Assembly (NCBI GenBank): GCA_003489505.1
Contig: DNMA01000213.1
Coordinates: 1-14,960, forward strand
Reading direction: 5' to 3'
DNA length: 14,960 nucleotides
Origin: Legionellales bacterium
GTDB taxonomy: Bacteria > Pseudomonadota > Gammaproteobacteria > Legionellales > Legionellaceae
A program made the position numbers and the translations under genes. A model generated the notes under the pieces. That model saw only the letters and a program-made list of their open reading frames with translations. It was not told the origin of the DNA and searched no databases. Shown here piece after piece: positions 1-10,500 of this stretch (position 1 is its first letter; every line of letters starts with the position of its first letter).

Positions 1-22
1 GTTCAAATTTTTCTTTTGACAT
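1..22 (-). CDS. tuf: Elongation factor Tu, 5' end only (partial)
   Basis: Only the first seven codons lie in the window, reading MSKEKFE from an ATG at 22-20; the gene runs off the low-coordinate edge. This matches the start of gammaproteobacterial EF-Tu, the GTPase that brings aminoacyl-tRNA to the ribosomal A site in the cytoplasm. The gene starts 21 bases after the fusA stop, which is the usual place of tuf as the last gene of the str operon, so it is probably co-transcribed with rpsL, rpsG and fusA. The bases before the ATG give only a weak Shine-Dalgarno (GGTTGG, about 8 bases away). The identification rests on a short peptide plus gene order. Whether there is a second tuf copy upstream of the tRNA at the other end cannot be seen. 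Confidence 0.88.
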
Positions 23-43
23 AATATATACCAACCATTCAGT

Positions 44-2128
44 TTATTGTTTCTTAACAATAGCATCAGCAATATTAGCTGGTGCCTCAGCATAGCGTGC
101 AAATTCCATTGTATAGGTTGCTCGGCCTTGTGTTGCAGATCTTAAGTCTGTTGAATATCCAAACATTTCTGCTAAAGGTACTTCTGCACGAATTACTTTA
201 CCAGCAGGAGATTCATCCATACCTTGAACCATTCCACGACGACGACTCAAGTCGCCCATGACGTCACCCATGTAATCTTCTGGAGTAACAACTTCTACGC
301 TCATAATGGGTTCTAATAAAGCAGGATTAGCTTTCATAACACCTTGTTTAAATGCCATAGAGCCTGCAATTTTGAATGCCATTTCAGAAGAGTCGACATC
401 ATGATAAGAACCGTCAAATAAAGTAACTTTAACGTCTACAAACGGATAACCAGCGAGTACACCATTTGCAAGTTGTTCTTGAATCCCTTTATCAACAGCA
501 GGAATGTATTCACGAGGTATCACACCACCTACGATTCCATTTTCGAATTCATAACCTGTTCCACGCTCTTTCGGCTCAAGTTTAATAACAACATGACCGT
601 ATTGACCGCGACCACCAGATTGACGAACGAATTTACCTTCTTGTTCTACCGCGTTTCTTAATGTTTCACGATATGCGACTTGTGGTTTACCTACGTTAGC
701 TTCAACGAAGAATTCCCGTCTCAAGCGATCCACAATAATTTCTAAATGAAGCTCACCCATACCTTCGATAATGGTTTGGCCAGATTCTTCATCTGTATGT
801 ACACGGAAAGAAGGATCTTCTTGAGCTAATTTCCCTAAAGCAATACCCATTTTTTCTTGGTCAGCTTTAGTTTTAGGCTCAACAGCTACTGCAATAACAG
901 GATCTGGGAAATCCATTCTTTCTAAAGTAATAATGTTCTTTTCATCACAAAGTGTATCACCAGTGGTTACAGCTTTTAAGCCGACACACGCAGCAATGTC
1001 ACCTGCTTTAACTTCTTTAATCTCTTCACGAGAATTCGCATGCATTTGAAGTAAACGACCAATACGCTCACGTTTGCTTTTAACTGGGTTGTAAACTGTA
1101 TCACCAGATTTTAAAACCCCTGAATAAACACGAATATAAGTTAAAGTACCAACAAATGGGTCAGTTGCAATTTTAAAAGCTAAAGCAGAGAAAGGTGAAT
1201 CATAAGATGTTTTTCTTGAATCTTCTTCACCATCATCGTCAACACCTTTAACAGGTGGAATATCTAATGGAGATGGTAGAAAATCAATAACACCGTCTAA
1301 TACAGCTTGAACGCCTTTATTTTTAAAAGCAGAACCGCAGTAAACTGGTACAATATCGTTGGCAATTGTGCGTTGACGTAATGCAGTTTTGATTTCTTGT
1401 TCAGATAGTTCTTGTCCATCTAAATATTTATCCATCAAATCTTCATTAGATTCAGCTGCAGCTTCAACGATGTGATTACGATATTCTTGACACATATCTA
1501 ACATGTCAGCAGGAATGTCGATATATTTAAAGGTCATCCCTTTGTTATCTTCATCCCAGAAAATCGCTTTCATTTTAATTAAATCGATAACGCCTTTGAA
1601 TTCTTCTTCAGCACCGATTGGTAATTGAATAACAACAGGGTTTGCACCTAAGCGTTTCTTAATTTGTTCAACAACGCGTAAAAAGTTAGCACCCATACGA
1701 TCCATTTTATTAACGAATACGATACGAGGAACGCCATACTTGTTAGATTGTCTCCAAACAGTTTCAGATTGTGGTTCTACACCCGCTACAGAGTCAAATA
1801 CGACCACTGCACCGTCTAATACACGAAGAGAACGTTCTACTTCAATCATGAAGTCAACGTGTCCTGGGGTATCAATAATATTTACACGATGTTTTTCGTA
1901 TTGTTTGTCCATTCCAGACCAGTAGCAAGTTGTTGCTGCAGATGTAATGGTAATACCGCGTTCTTGCTCTTGAACCATCCAGTCCATCGTTGCAGCGCCA
2001 TCATGCACTTCACCGATTTTGTGAGATGTTCCTGTATAGAACAATACGCGTTCTGTTGTAGTGGTTTTACCAGCATCTACGTGCGCGGCAATACCAATGT
2101 TACGATATAAATGAAGTGGTGTAGACAC
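44..2128 (-). CDS. fusA: Elongation factor G (EF-G)
   Basis: EF-G is the cytoplasmic GTPase that drives translocation of tRNA and mRNA after peptide bond formation and, with ribosome recycling factor, splits ribosomes. The protein is 694 residues, normal for bacterial EF-G. The GTPase motifs are intact: P-loop AHVDAGKT (residues 15-22), switch I ending RGITI (57-61), DTPGH (86-90) and NKMD (140-143). Domains II to V follow without gaps, including the GGRGQYGHV stretch of domain IV and a [12 protein letters not shown] segment near the C-terminus. The start is a GTG at 2128-2126, followed by [13 protein letters not shown] good Shine-Dalgarno (AGGGGA) lies about 8 bases before it, and the nearby ATG at 2133 is out of frame. 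The gene begins 15 bases after the rpsG stop and precedes tuf, the str operon order. The sequence is typical and undamaged. Confidence 0.98.
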   Translation of the reverse strand: MSTPLHLYRNIGIAAHVDAGKTTTTERVLFYTGTSHKIGEVHDGAATMDWMVQEQERGITITSAATTCYWSGMDKQYEKHRVNIIDTPGHVDFMIEVERSLRVLDGAVVVFDSVAGVEPQSETVWRQSNKYGVPRIVFVNKMDRMGANFLRVVEQIKKRLGANPVVIQLPIGAEEEFKGVIDLIKMKAIFWDEDNKGMTFKYIDIPADMLDMCQEYRNHIVEAAAESNEDLMDKYLDGQELSEQEIKTALRQRTIANDIVPVYCGSAFKNKGVQAVLDGVIDFLPSPLDIPPVKGVDDDGEEDSRKTSYDSPFSALAFKIATDPFVGTLTYIRVYSGVLKSGDTVYNPVKSKRERIGRLLQMHANSREEIKEVKAGDIAACVGLKAVTTGDTLCDEKNIITLERMDFPDPVIAVAVEPKTKADQEKMGIALGKLAQEDPSFRVHTDEESGQTIIEGMGELHLEIIVDRLRREFFVEANVGKPQVAYRETLRNAVEQEGKFVRQSGGRGQYGHVVIKLEPKERGTGYEFENGIVGGVIPREYIPAVDKGIQEQLANGVLAGYPFVDVKVTLFDGSYHDVDSSEMAFKIAGSMAFKQGVMKANPALLEPIMSVEVVTPEDYMGDVMGDLSRRRGMVQGMDESPAGKVIRAEVPLAEMFGYSTDLRSATQGRATYTMEFARYAEAPANIADAIVKKQ

Positions 2129-2143
2129 GTCATGATCCCCTAA

Positions 2144-2662
2144 TTAGTTCCAACGGAAGTGTGCAAAGGCTTGGTTTGCTTTAGCCATACGATGTGTTTC
2201 TTCGCGCTTCTTAACTGCAGCACCACGGCTTTCAAAAGCTTCCAGCATTTCTGCAGCAAGTCTTGAAACCATACCTTTTTCACCACGGTTACGAGCAGCT
2301 TGAACCATCCAGCGCATTCCTAAAGCCATTGAACGTTTTGGACGAACTTCTACAGGAACTTGGTAAGTTGCACCACCCACACGGCGTGATCTAACTTCTA
2401 CAGTAGGACGTACGTTATCCATGACTTTTTCGAATAAATCTACAGCGCTTAGGTTTTTTAATACTTCTTCACCTAATTCTTCAGCTTTTTTAGATTTTTT
2501 CATTAACTTTTGAAATTCCTCTAAAGCGCCATATACAATGCTTTCAGCGACAGATTTTTTACCGTCATTCATTACAACATTGATGAATTTAGCGAGAACT
2601 TCACTCTTAAATTTTGGTTCAGGCAGAACAATTCTTGCTTTTACCGACTTTCTTCTAGGCAT
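2144..2662 (-). CDS. rpsG: 30S ribosomal protein S7, with a 15-residue insertion
   Basis: S7 nucleates assembly of the 30S head by binding the 3' domain of 16S rRNA and lines the mRNA exit path near the E site. The protein is 172 residues, against 156 for the common form. By eye the whole difference is one lysine- and glutamate-rich insertion of about 15 residues within residues 50-73, between GALEE and [11 protein letters not shown], plus one extra C-terminal Asn. The core motifs [21 protein letters not shown] and [11 protein letters not shown] are intact. The ATG at 2662 has a CAGGA Shine-Dalgarno about 8 bases upstream. The gene follows rpsL after 17 bases and precedes fusA by 15. In E. 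coli, S7 represses the operon by binding a much longer rpsL-rpsG spacer, for which there is no room here. A similar insertion in Legionella and Coxiella S7 is recalled from memory. Confidence 0.97.
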   Translation of the reverse strand: MPRRKSVKARIVLPEPKFKSEVLAKFINVVMNDGKKSVAESIVYGALEEFQKLMKKSKKAEELGEEVLKNLSAVDLFEKVMDNVRPTVEVRSRRVGGATYQVPVEVRPKRSMALGMRWMVQAARNRGEKGMVSRLAAEMLEAFESRGAAVKKREETHRMAKANQAFAHFRWN

Positions 2663-2679
2663 AATTTAAATTCCTGAGG

Positions 2680-3060
2680 TTATTTTTTATCTTTAGGTTT
2701 CTTAGTACCATACTTCGAACGACCTTGTTTTCTATCGTTCACACCAGCAGTATCTAAACTACCGCGTACTGTATGGTATCGAACCCCTGGTAAGTCTTTT
2801 ACACGACCACCACGAATCAAAACAACAGAGTGTTCTTGAAGGTTGTGACCTTCACCACCAATGTATGAACTGACTTCATAGCCATTAGTTAAGCGAACAC
2901 GCGCAACTTTTCTTAATGCCGAGTTAGGCTTTTTAGGAGTGGTTGTGTATACACGTGTGCACACGCCACGTCTTTGTGGACATGCTTCTAATGCAGGCAC
3001 GTTACTTTTACGTTTAATATCTCGTCTTGGTTTTCTAACCAATTGGTTAATAGTTGCCAT
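2680..3060 (-). CDS. rpsL: 30S ribosomal protein S12
   Basis: S12 sits at the decoding centre of the 30S subunit and helps check codon-anticodon pairing. The protein is 126 residues, close to the E. coli length of 124. The conserved [14 protein letters not shown] segment and [17 protein letters not shown] loop are present. Lys43 and Lys88, whose substitution commonly gives streptomycin resistance, are the sensitive-type residues, and Asp89, the residue methylthiolated in E. coli, is present. The C-terminus is a lysine-rich tail (KKPKDKK). The ATG at 3060 has a GGAG Shine-Dalgarno about 9 bases upstream. This is the first gene of the str segment and is preceded by a 117-base spacer with a near-consensus sigma70 promoter. 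It sits directly after rpoC, an arrangement common in bacteria but absent from E. coli, where rpoBC and str are far apart. Confidence 0.98.
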   Translation of the reverse strand: MATINQLVRKPRRDIKRKSNVPALEACPQRRGVCTRVYTTTPKKPNSALRKVARVRLTNGYEVSSYIGGEGHNLQEHSVVLIRGGRVKDLPGVRYHTVRGSLDTAGVNDRKQGRSKYGTKKPKDKK

Positions 3061-3113
3061 TTAATTTTAGCTCCGAACGATCGAATATTTTAAAAAAACA
3101 TCGCATGGACAAG

Positions 3114-3136
3114 GAGGCCGAATTTTAATCGACCTC
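3114..3136 (-). repeat. Inverted repeat spanning the str promoter -10 box
   Basis: The arms GAGGTCGA (3136-3129) and TCGGCCTC (3121-3114) on the minus strand can pair over 8 positions, with one G-U wobble in RNA, around a 7-base loop. The loop contains the -10 box TAAAAT. No U-run follows the second arm, so it does not look like an rpoC terminator. Its position over the -10 region would suit a protein-binding operator, or a hairpin in read-through RNA coming from rpoC. Function is unknown. Confidence 0.5.
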
Positions 3137-3150
3137 TGCCCAAATGTCAA
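3122..3150 (-). promoter_or_regulatory. Candidate sigma70 promoter for rpsL-rpsG-fusA-tuf
   Basis: On the minus strand a perfect -35 box TTGACA (3150-3145) is followed by a 17-base spacer and a -10 box TAAAAT (3127-3122), which matches consensus at five of six positions. It lies in the 117-base gap between rpoC and rpsL, and initiation would be expected near 3115, giving a leader of about 55 nucleotides. This is the best promoter-like sequence in the window and fits an independent str promoter. It does not exclude read-through from rpoBC, because no clear terminator follows rpoC. Confidence 0.8.
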
Positions 3151-3177
3151 GTTTTACACTATTGAGGTACAAATTAG

Positions 3178-6100
3178 TTACCTTGGTGTCTGCTCTGCAT
3201 TTAAAGCTTCACTCAGTGCATGCTCAACATCACTTGCGGTTAAAGAAGGAGTAATAGGCTCATTTGCCGTTTTTCTTGCTCTCTTCTCTTTACGTTTTTT
3301 ATGATAGGTATAACCAGTTCCCGCAGGAATTAATCTACCTACCATTACGTTTTCTTTTAAGCCTCGCAACTCATCCATTTTTCCACTAACCGCAGCCTCG
3401 GTTAACACACGTGTGGTTTCTTGGAACGACGCCGCCGAAACGAAGGATTCTGTAGCTAAAGAAGCTTTAGTGATACCTAATAATATTGGGTAGCCACGAG
3501 CAGGTTCTTTATTTTCTTCCTTCATTTTGTCATTTTCTTGTAGGATTGAAACTTCTTCAATTTGCTCACCTACTAAGAATTTAGTATCGCCTACGAAAGT
3601 GATTTCTCTCTTTCTTAGCATTTGACGAACAATAATTTCAATATGTTTGTCATTAATTTTTACACCTTGTAAACGATATACGTCTTGTACTTCGTTAACA
3701 ATATAATTCGCTAATGCACCAACACCCAATAATTTCAGAATATCATGTGGGTTTGGTGGGCCTTCTGCAATCACCTCACCTTTTGCAACGTGTTCACCTT
3801 CAAATACTGAGATATGACGCCATTTTGGAATCATTTCTTCATGAATTTGATTGTCAGGTCCAGTGATAATCAGACGACGCTTACCTTTAGTTTCTTTACC
3901 AAAGCTTACTATACCAGAACTTTCAGCCATTACTGCAGAATCTTTTGGTTTTCTTGCTTCAAATAAATCCGCTACGCGTGGGAGACCCCCGGTAATATCG
4001 CGAGTTTTTGTTCTTTCTTGTGGAATCTTAGCAACCACATCACCAGCTTGAACCAATTGATTATCTTCAATATTAATGATGGCATCAACAGGTAAGTAGT
4101 AATGAGCAGGTACTTGTGTACCTGAAATGAACAAGTCATTTCCTTTCTCATCCACTAATTTAATCATCGGTCTGAGTTCTTTACCAGTTGAACTGGTTCT
4201 TTGCTTCGCATCAATAATAACAATACTGCTTAAACCAGTCGCCTCGTCGGTTTGTCGATTCATGGTAATACCTTCCATCAATTCAACAAATTGTACACGA
4301 CCTGTAATCTCAGAAATAATTGGGTGAGTATGAGGATCCCAAGTTGCAATAACTTGTCCAGCTTCACAATTGTCTTGGTCTTTAACCGTTAATACAGCAC
4401 CATATGGCAACTTATATCTTTCACGTTCACGACCAAATTCATCAGAAACAGTTACTTCACCAGAACGAGAAACAGCAACTAAGTTACCATTTTCTTGTTG
4501 TACAGTTTTCATATTCTGTAATTTGATAGAACCTTTATTCTTCACTTGAATATTGTTCGCAGCAGATGAACGCGATGCCGCACCTCCGATATGGAAAGTA
4601 CGCATAGTTAACTGTGTGCCGGGTTCACCAATTGATTGCGCAGCAATAATTCCAACTGCTTCACCAATATTGACTAAATGTCCGCGAGCCAAGTCACGAC
4701 CATAACAAGTAGAACAGAGGCCAAAACGAGTTTCACAAGTAATCGGTGAACGAACCATCACTTGGTCAACACCTTTCTTCTCGAGAATATCTACCCATTT
4801 CTCATCTAATAAAGTGCCTACTGTAACCAGGGGTTCCGATGAAGAAGGGATAAACACGTCTTGCGCAACCACACGACCTAATACTCGCTCGTGCAATGGC
4901 TCTACAACGTCACCACCTTCAATTAATGGGGTCATTAAAATGCCGTTAACAGTGCCACAATCCATCTCAGTAATGACTACGTCTTGAGCAACGTCAACTA
5001 AACGTCTGGTTAAATAACCTGAGTTCGCGGTTTTTAAAGCTGTATCAGCAAGACCTTTACGAGCTCCGTGAGTAGAAATAAAGTACTGGAATACGTTTAA
5101 ACCTTCACGGAAGTTCGCAGTAATAGGTGTTTCGATGATCGAACCGTCAGGCGCCGACATCAAACCACGCATACCCGCTAACTGTCTAATCTGAGCTGCA
5201 GAGCCCCTCGCTCCAGAATCCGCCATCATAAAGATAGGGTTAAAGGATGGTTGGGCAGACCTATGGCCTTTTGCATCTTCAACTTCTTCAGTCGCAATAT
5301 TCGACATCATCGACTTCGCAACGATTTCAGAAGTTCTTGACCAGATGTCAATGACTTTATTATAACGCTCACCGTTAGTCACTAAACCAGAACGGAATTG
5401 TGCTTCAATTTCTCTGACTTCGTCATAAGCTTGGTCGATGATTTTTGATTTATCTTTTGGAATTTCCATATCGTCAATACCAATCGAAGCTGCTGCTCGA
5501 GTTGCGTATTTAAAGCCCATGTACATCAATTGATCAGCAAAAATGACTGATTCTTTTAGGCCATTGTGACGATAACAATGATCTAATACTTTAGAAATTG
5601 CTTTTTTCGTCATCGGTTTATTAATTAAATCAATCGACATGCCTTCTGGTAGGATCGTTGAGAAAATTGCACGACCAGCAGTGGTTTCAACGATGCGATA
5701 ATTTAATTCAGACTCATCTTTTGTCTCAACAGGAATACGTAATTTAATACGTGCATGTAAATCAATAATATCCAACTCATATGCATTGAGAACTTCATCA
5801 GGAGAAACATAAGCTGTACCTTCCCCTTTAGCATTCATTTTATCTCGAGTTAAGTAATAAAGACCTAATACAACGTCCTGGCTCGGAACAATAATGGGTT
5901 CACCATTTGCAGGTGACAAAATATTATTGGTCGACATCATTAAAGAACGAGCTTCTAATTGCGCCTCCAATGTTAAAGGTACGTGAACCGCCATCTGATC
6001 ACCGTCGAAGTCGGCGTTGTATGCGGTACATACTAATGGATGCAATTGAATTGCTTTACCTTCAATTAATATAGGTTCAAACGCTTGAATACCTAAACGG

Positions 6101-7431
6101 TGTAATGTTGGTGCACGGTTTAAAAGAACAGGATGCTCACGAATCACTTCTTCAAGAACGTCCCAAACAACTGGCTCTTCACGGTCGACCATTTTTTTAG
6201 CAGCTTTGATAGTAGTCGCTAAACCACGGAATTCTAACTTACTGAAAATAAAGGGTTTGAACAGTTCTAAAGCCATACGTTTTGGTAAACCGCATTGGTG
6301 TAAACGTAGGGTAGGACCAACTACGATAACCGAACGTCCCGAATAGTCCACGCGCTTACCTAAGAGGTTTTGACGAAAACGACCTTGTTTACCCTTAATC
6401 ATATCAGCTAAGGATTTTAAAGGACGTTTATTGGTTCCAGTAATCGCACGACCACGACGGCCATTGTCTAATAAAGCGTCGACCGCTTCTTGAAGCATCC
6501 GCTTTTCGTTACGAACGATAATATCTGGTGCAATTAAGTCTAATAATCTTTTCAGACGATTGTTTCTGTTAATCACTCGACGATATAAATCATTTAGATC
6601 TGAAGTTGCGAATCGTCCGCCATCTAGTGGAACTAAGGGACGCAAATCAGGTGGTAAAACAGGTAAAACACTCATGATCATCCAGTCTGGATGATTACCA
6701 GATTCTTTGAATGCTTCAAGTAGTTTTAAACGCTTAGTAATTTTTTTAATCTTGGTGTCAGAATTTGTGACAGGCAGCTCTTCACGCAATGTTTTGATTT
6801 CTTCATCAACATCGATTTCTTTTAATAAATCACGAATCGCCTCAGCACCCATGCGGGCGTCAAATTCATCACCATGTTGTTCTAAGGCTTCAAGATAAGC
6901 TTCGTCATTTAACAATTGACCTTTTTCAAGCTCAGTCATGCCTGGATCAATTACAACGAACGCTTCAAAATAGAGCACGCGTTCGATATCTCGTAAGGTC
7001 ATGTCTAATAACAAACCGATACGGGATGGTAATGATTTTAAGAACCAAATATGTGCAACAGGGCTCGCTAATTCGATATGACCCATACGTTCACGACGAA
7101 CTTTTGCTAAAGTGACTTCTACACCGCATTTTTCACAAACAACGCCACGATGTTTTAATCGCTTATATTTTCCACATAAGCATTCATAATCCTTGGTAGG
7201 CCCGAAAATTTTAGCGCAGAATAAACCATCTCTTTCAGGTTTAAATGTACGGTAATTAATCGTTTCAGGTTTCTTTACTTCGCCATATGACCAAGAACGA
7301 ATAAGTTCAGGAGAGGCCAAGCCGATTTTAATTGCATCAAATTCTTCAGCATAACCTTGATGTTTAATCAAACCAAGTAAATCACTCATTACCGGTTTTT
7401 TCTTCATGGGTTCGTTTATTAAACTAGCCAA
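3178..7431 (-). CDS. rpoC: RNA polymerase subunit beta' (TTG start)
   Basis: Beta' is the catalytic clamp subunit of RNA polymerase. The protein is 1417 residues, slightly longer than E. coli (1407). The N-terminal zinc site uses Cys84, Cys86, Cys99 and Cys102. The catalytic NADFDGDQM motif carries Asp474, Asp476 and Asp478, which bind the active-site magnesium. The second zinc site is Cys825, Cys899, Cys906 and Cys909. The trigger-loop segment [11 protein letters not shown] and the C-terminal [18 protein letters not shown] are present. The chosen start is TTG (7431-7429): a GGGAG Shine-Dalgarno lies exactly 7 bases before it, whereas the first in-frame ATG (codon 9) has no site at a workable distance. 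This adds an N-terminal tail of about 14 residues relative to E. coli. Rather than overlapping rpoB, the gene is separated from it by 80 bases holding a terminator-like hairpin. Confidence 0.98.
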   Translation of the reverse strand: MASLINEPMKKKPVMSDLLGLIKHQGYAEEFDAIKIGLASPELIRSWSYGEVKKPETINYRTFKPERDGLFCAKIFGPTKDYECLCGKYKRLKHRGVVCEKCGVEVTLAKVRRERMGHIELASPVAHIWFLKSLPSRIGLLLDMTLRDIERVLYFEAFVVIDPGMTELEKGQLLNDEAYLEALEQHGDEFDARMGAEAIRDLLKEIDVDEEIKTLREELPVTNSDTKIKKITKRLKLLEAFKESGNHPDWMIMSVLPVLPPDLRPLVPLDGGRFATSDLNDLYRRVINRNNRLKRLLDLIAPDIIVRNEKRMLQEAVDALLDNGRRGRAITGTNKRPLKSLADMIKGKQGRFRQNLLGKRVDYSGRSVIVVGPTLRLHQCGLPKRMALELFKPFIFSKLEFRGLATTIKAAKKMVDREEPVVWDVLEEVIREHPVLLNRAPTLHRLGIQAFEPILIEGKAIQLHPLVCTAYNADFDGDQMAVHVPLTLEAQLEARSLMMSTNNILSPANGEPIIVPSQDVVLGLYYLTRDKMNAKGEGTAYVSPDEVLNAYELDIIDLHARIKLRIPVETKDESELNYRIVETTAGRAIFSTILPEGMSIDLINKPMTKKAISKVLDHCYRHNGLKESVIFADQLMYMGFKYATRAAASIGIDDMEIPKDKSKIIDQAYDEVREIEAQFRSGLVTNGERYNKVIDIWSRTSEIVAKSMMSNIATEEVEDAKGHRSAQPSFNPIFMMADSGARGSAAQIRQLAGMRGLMSAPDGSIIETPITANFREGLNVFQYFISTHGARKGLADTALKTANSGYLTRRLVDVAQDVVITEMDCGTVNGILMTPLIEGGDVVEPLHERVLGRVVAQDVFIPSSSEPLVTVGTLLDEKWVDILEKKGVDQVMVRSPITCETRFGLCSTCYGRDLARGHLVNIGEAVGIIAAQSIGEPGTQLTMRTFHIGGAASRSSAANNIQVKNKGSIKLQNMKTVQQENGNLVAVSRSGEVTVSDEFGRERERYKLPYGAVLTVKDQDNCEAGQVIATWDPHTHPIISEITGRVQFVELMEGITMNRQTDEATGLSSIVIIDAKQRTSSTGKELRPMIKLVDEKGNDLFISGTQVPAHYYLPVDAIINIEDNQLVQAGDVVAKIPQERTKTRDITGGLPRVADLFEARKPKDSAVMAESSGIVSFGKETKGKRRLIITGPDNQIHEEMIPKWRHISVFEGEHVAKGEVIAEGPPNPHDILKLLGVGALANYIVNEVQDVYRLQGVKINDKHIEIIVRQMLRKREITFVGDTKFLVGEQIEEVSILQENDKMKEENKEPARGYPILLGITKASLATESFVSAASFQETTRVLTEAAVSGKMDELRGLKENVMVGRLIPAGTGYTYHKKRKEKRARKTANEPITPSLTASDVEHALSEALNAEQTPR

Positions 7432-7438
7432 GTTTAGT

Positions 7439-7443
7439 CTCCC
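7439..7443 (-). promoter_or_regulatory. Ribosome binding site deciding the rpoC TTG start
   Basis: The minus strand reads GGGAG here, followed by 7 bases and then TTG. It is the only Shine-Dalgarno-like sequence near the start of rpoC and would be about 31 bases from the first in-frame ATG, so it favours the TTG. The ATG overlapping this site (7445-7443) is out of frame. Confidence 0.75.
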
Positions 7444-7455
7444 ATTAAATGAATT

Positions 7456-7505
7456 AATAAAAAAATTAAAAAACTTAAAAGCGCAGGAGCCTAGCTCTTG
7501 CGCTT
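7456..7505 (-). terminator. Terminator-like hairpin between rpoB and rpoC
   Basis: Just after the rpoB stop the RNA can form a strong stem. AAGCGCA pairs with TGCGCTT (7 pairs), then there is one A-C mismatch, then GAGC pairs with GCTC (4 pairs) around a 3-base TAG loop; the hairpin covers 7479-7505. It is followed by a U-rich tract with T-runs of 4, 6 and 7 bases down to about 7456. This is the form of an intrinsic terminator, yet rpoC begins only about 25 bases further on with no visible promoter of its own. A partial terminator (attenuator) or an RNase processing site is therefore more likely than a full stop. Confidence 0.65.
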
Positions 7506-7511
7506 CAATAT

Positions 7512-10500
7512 TTACTCGTGACTCAGATCTATATCAATACCGAGTGCTTTAATTTCTTTTAACAACACGTTAAACGATTCTGGCATTCCAGCATCCATTC
7601 TGTGATCTCCATCGACGATGTTTTTATAAATTTTTGTTCGTCCATTCACGTCGTCAGACTTCACAGTTAACATTTCCTGTAATGTATAAGCCGCACCATA
7701 TGCTTCTAATGCCCATACCTCCATCTCACCAAAGCGCTGGCCACCAAACTGAGCCTTACCGCCTAATGGCTGTTGAGTTACAAGACTATAAGAACCTGTT
7801 GAACGAGCGTGCATCTTATCGTCTACCAAGTGGTTCAATTTCAACATGTACATATAACCAACGGCTACAGGATTATCAAACTTGATACCTGTTCGACCAT
7901 CAATTAATGTTAATTTTCCACTTTCAGGTACATCAGCAAGTTTTAACATTGCTTTGATTTCAGCTTCGCTTGCACCATCAAATACAGGCGTTGCCATTGG
8001 CACACCGTTTCTTAAGTTTTGAGCGAGTTCAGATAATTCCTCATCTGAAAGTAATTGCAAATCAATGCGTTTCTTATCATGGTTGTAAATCTTATCTAAG
8101 AACTCACGAACCTCTGATAAAGGTGCTTTGTGATTGAGCATGCCATCAATCTTGTTACCTAATGCTTTTGCAGCAAGACCTAAGTGTGTTTCTAATACCT
8201 GTCCAATGTTCATACGAGAAGGTACACCTAATGGATTTAATACGATATCTACTGGAGTACCGTCTTCCATGTATGGCATATCTTCCATTGGAACAACAAC
8301 AGAAATAACACCTTTGTTACCATGTCGTCCGGCCATCTTATCACCAGGCTGAATACGACGCTTAACGGCCATATAAACTTTAACAATTTTTAGAACACCA
8401 GGTGCTAAATCATCACCTTGTAATATTTTCTTACGTCCATCATTGAATCGTTTTTCAATTTCTTTTTGTAATGATTCAGATTGACGTGATAATTGTTCTA
8501 AAGTAGCACTTGTTTCATCATCAGCAACACGAATATCAAACCATTTTTGACGTGGAATGTCATGAAGCATATCAGATGAAATGGTTGCTTTTGGTTTTAA
8601 AGGCGCAGGACCACCAGCACAAACCTTGCCAACGATTAAGTCATGAACACGAGAGAAAATATCTTCCTCGCGTAAACGTCTTTCATCTTGTAAGTCTTTG
8701 CGTATTTGAGCTAGGTGTGCTTCTTCAATACTTTTAGCACGAGCATCTTTTTCGATGCCATCACGGGTAAAGATTTGTACGTCAATAACTGTACCATTCA
8801 TACCAGAAGGCACGCGTAAAGAACTATCCTTAACGTCAGATGCTTTTTCACCGAAGATAGCACGTAGTAATTTCTCTTCAGGAGTCAGTTGTGTTTCACC
8901 TTTAGGGGTTACTTTACCGACTAAGATATCACCAGCGCGAACTTCAGCACCAATATATACAACACCTGATTCATCAAGGTTAGCTAAAGCAGATTCACCA
9001 ATATTAGGAATATCAGAGGTGATTTCCTCAGAACCCAATTTAGTATCACGTGCAATACAAGTTAACTCTTCAATATGGATAGTGGTGAAACGGTCATCCC
9101 GAGCAATTCTTTCTGAAATTAAGATAGAATCCTCGAAGTTGTATCCGTTCCATGGCATAAATGCGACTAATAAGTTTTGACCCAATGCCAACTCACCAAG
9201 ATCTGTACATGGTCCGTCAGCTAAGATATCACCACGTTGAATCACATCACCTTGATTAACAAAAGGCACTTGGTTCATACAAGTATCTTGATTTGAACGG
9301 AAGTACTTAGTCAGGTTATAAATATCTACACCAGCCTCACCCGCAGTTGTTTCTGAAGGATGTACTCGAACGACGATACGTGAAGCATCGACTAAGTCAA
9401 TTACACCACCACGTTTTGCAACAACGGCCACACCAGAGTCAGCAGCTACAGTACGTTCCATACCTGTACCAACAAATGGCTTTTCAGCACGTAAGGTTGG
9501 AACAGCCTGACGTTGCATGTTGGAACCCATTAATGCACGGTTCGCGTCGTCATGCTCTAAAAATGGAATTAATGACGCAGCAACAGATACGATCTGCTTT
9601 GGAGATACGTCCATGTAGTTAATTTTATCAGGCGTGGTCAACAAGAATTCATTCTGATGACGGCAAGGTACTAAATCAGTTTGAATTTTACCTTCTTTAT
9701 CTAAAGGAATATTCGATTGCGCAATGTATTGGTCAACTTCTTCAATTGCAGATAAATAAACGATATCATCTGTCACTTTACCATCAATAACTTTACGGCA
9801 AGGTGTTTCAATAAAACCATATTTATTTGTTCTTGCATAAACCGATAAGGAGTTAATTAAACCAATGTTTGGACCTTCAGGTGTTTCAATAGGACAAACA
9901 CGACCATAGTGTGTAGTATGTACGTCGCGGACTTCGAAGCCTGCTCGTTCACGTGTTAAACCACCTGGCCCTAAGGCTGATACACGGCGTTTATGAGTCA
10001 CTCCGGATAATGGATTGACTTGGTCCATAAACTGAGATAATTGGCTTGAACCGAAGAATTCTTTAATCGAAGCAGAGACGGGTTTCGCATTGATTAAGTC
10101 TTGTGGCATCAAGTTTTCAGATTCAGCTAAGCTTAAACGCTCTTTAACTGCACGTTCAACACGAACCAAACCTACTCTAAATTGGTTTTCAGTCATCTCT
10201 CCAACGCTTCTAACACGACGGTTACCGAGATGATCGATATCATCGACAATACCTTGTCCGTTACGAATGGCAATTAAAGTTTTGATAACATCTAAAATAT
10301 CTACTTTTGTTAGCGTGCCTGGACCTTCATCGTCGGTACGACCTAAACGACGATTGAACTTCATACGACCGACTTCAGACAGGTCATATCGCTCAGTTTC
10401 AAAAAATAGATTTTGGAATAATGCCTCTGCAGCTTCTTTTGTTGGTGGTTCACCAGGGCGCATCATACGATAGATTTCAACTAAGGCTTCTAATTGTGAA

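Noticed and set aside
3090..3107. T-run on the minus strand before rpsL as a terminator for rpoC
   Set aside because: The sequence before the seven T can form only a 3-pair stem (CAT/ATG), too weak for an intrinsic terminator, and it lies downstream of the likely str transcription start.
8755..9180. Plus-strand open frame of 141 codons opposite rpoB
   Set aside because: It lies wholly antisense to a conserved part of rpoB, its translation has no recognisable motif, and it looks like a by-product of rpoB codon use. The other plus-strand frames in the window were set aside for the same reason.
10000..10030. Rifampicin-resistance genotype in rpoB
   Set aside because: Val for Asn518 and Gly for Glu523 (E. 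coli numbering) differ from E. coli, but the key positions Asp516, His526 and Ser531 are unchanged, so resistance is not supported.
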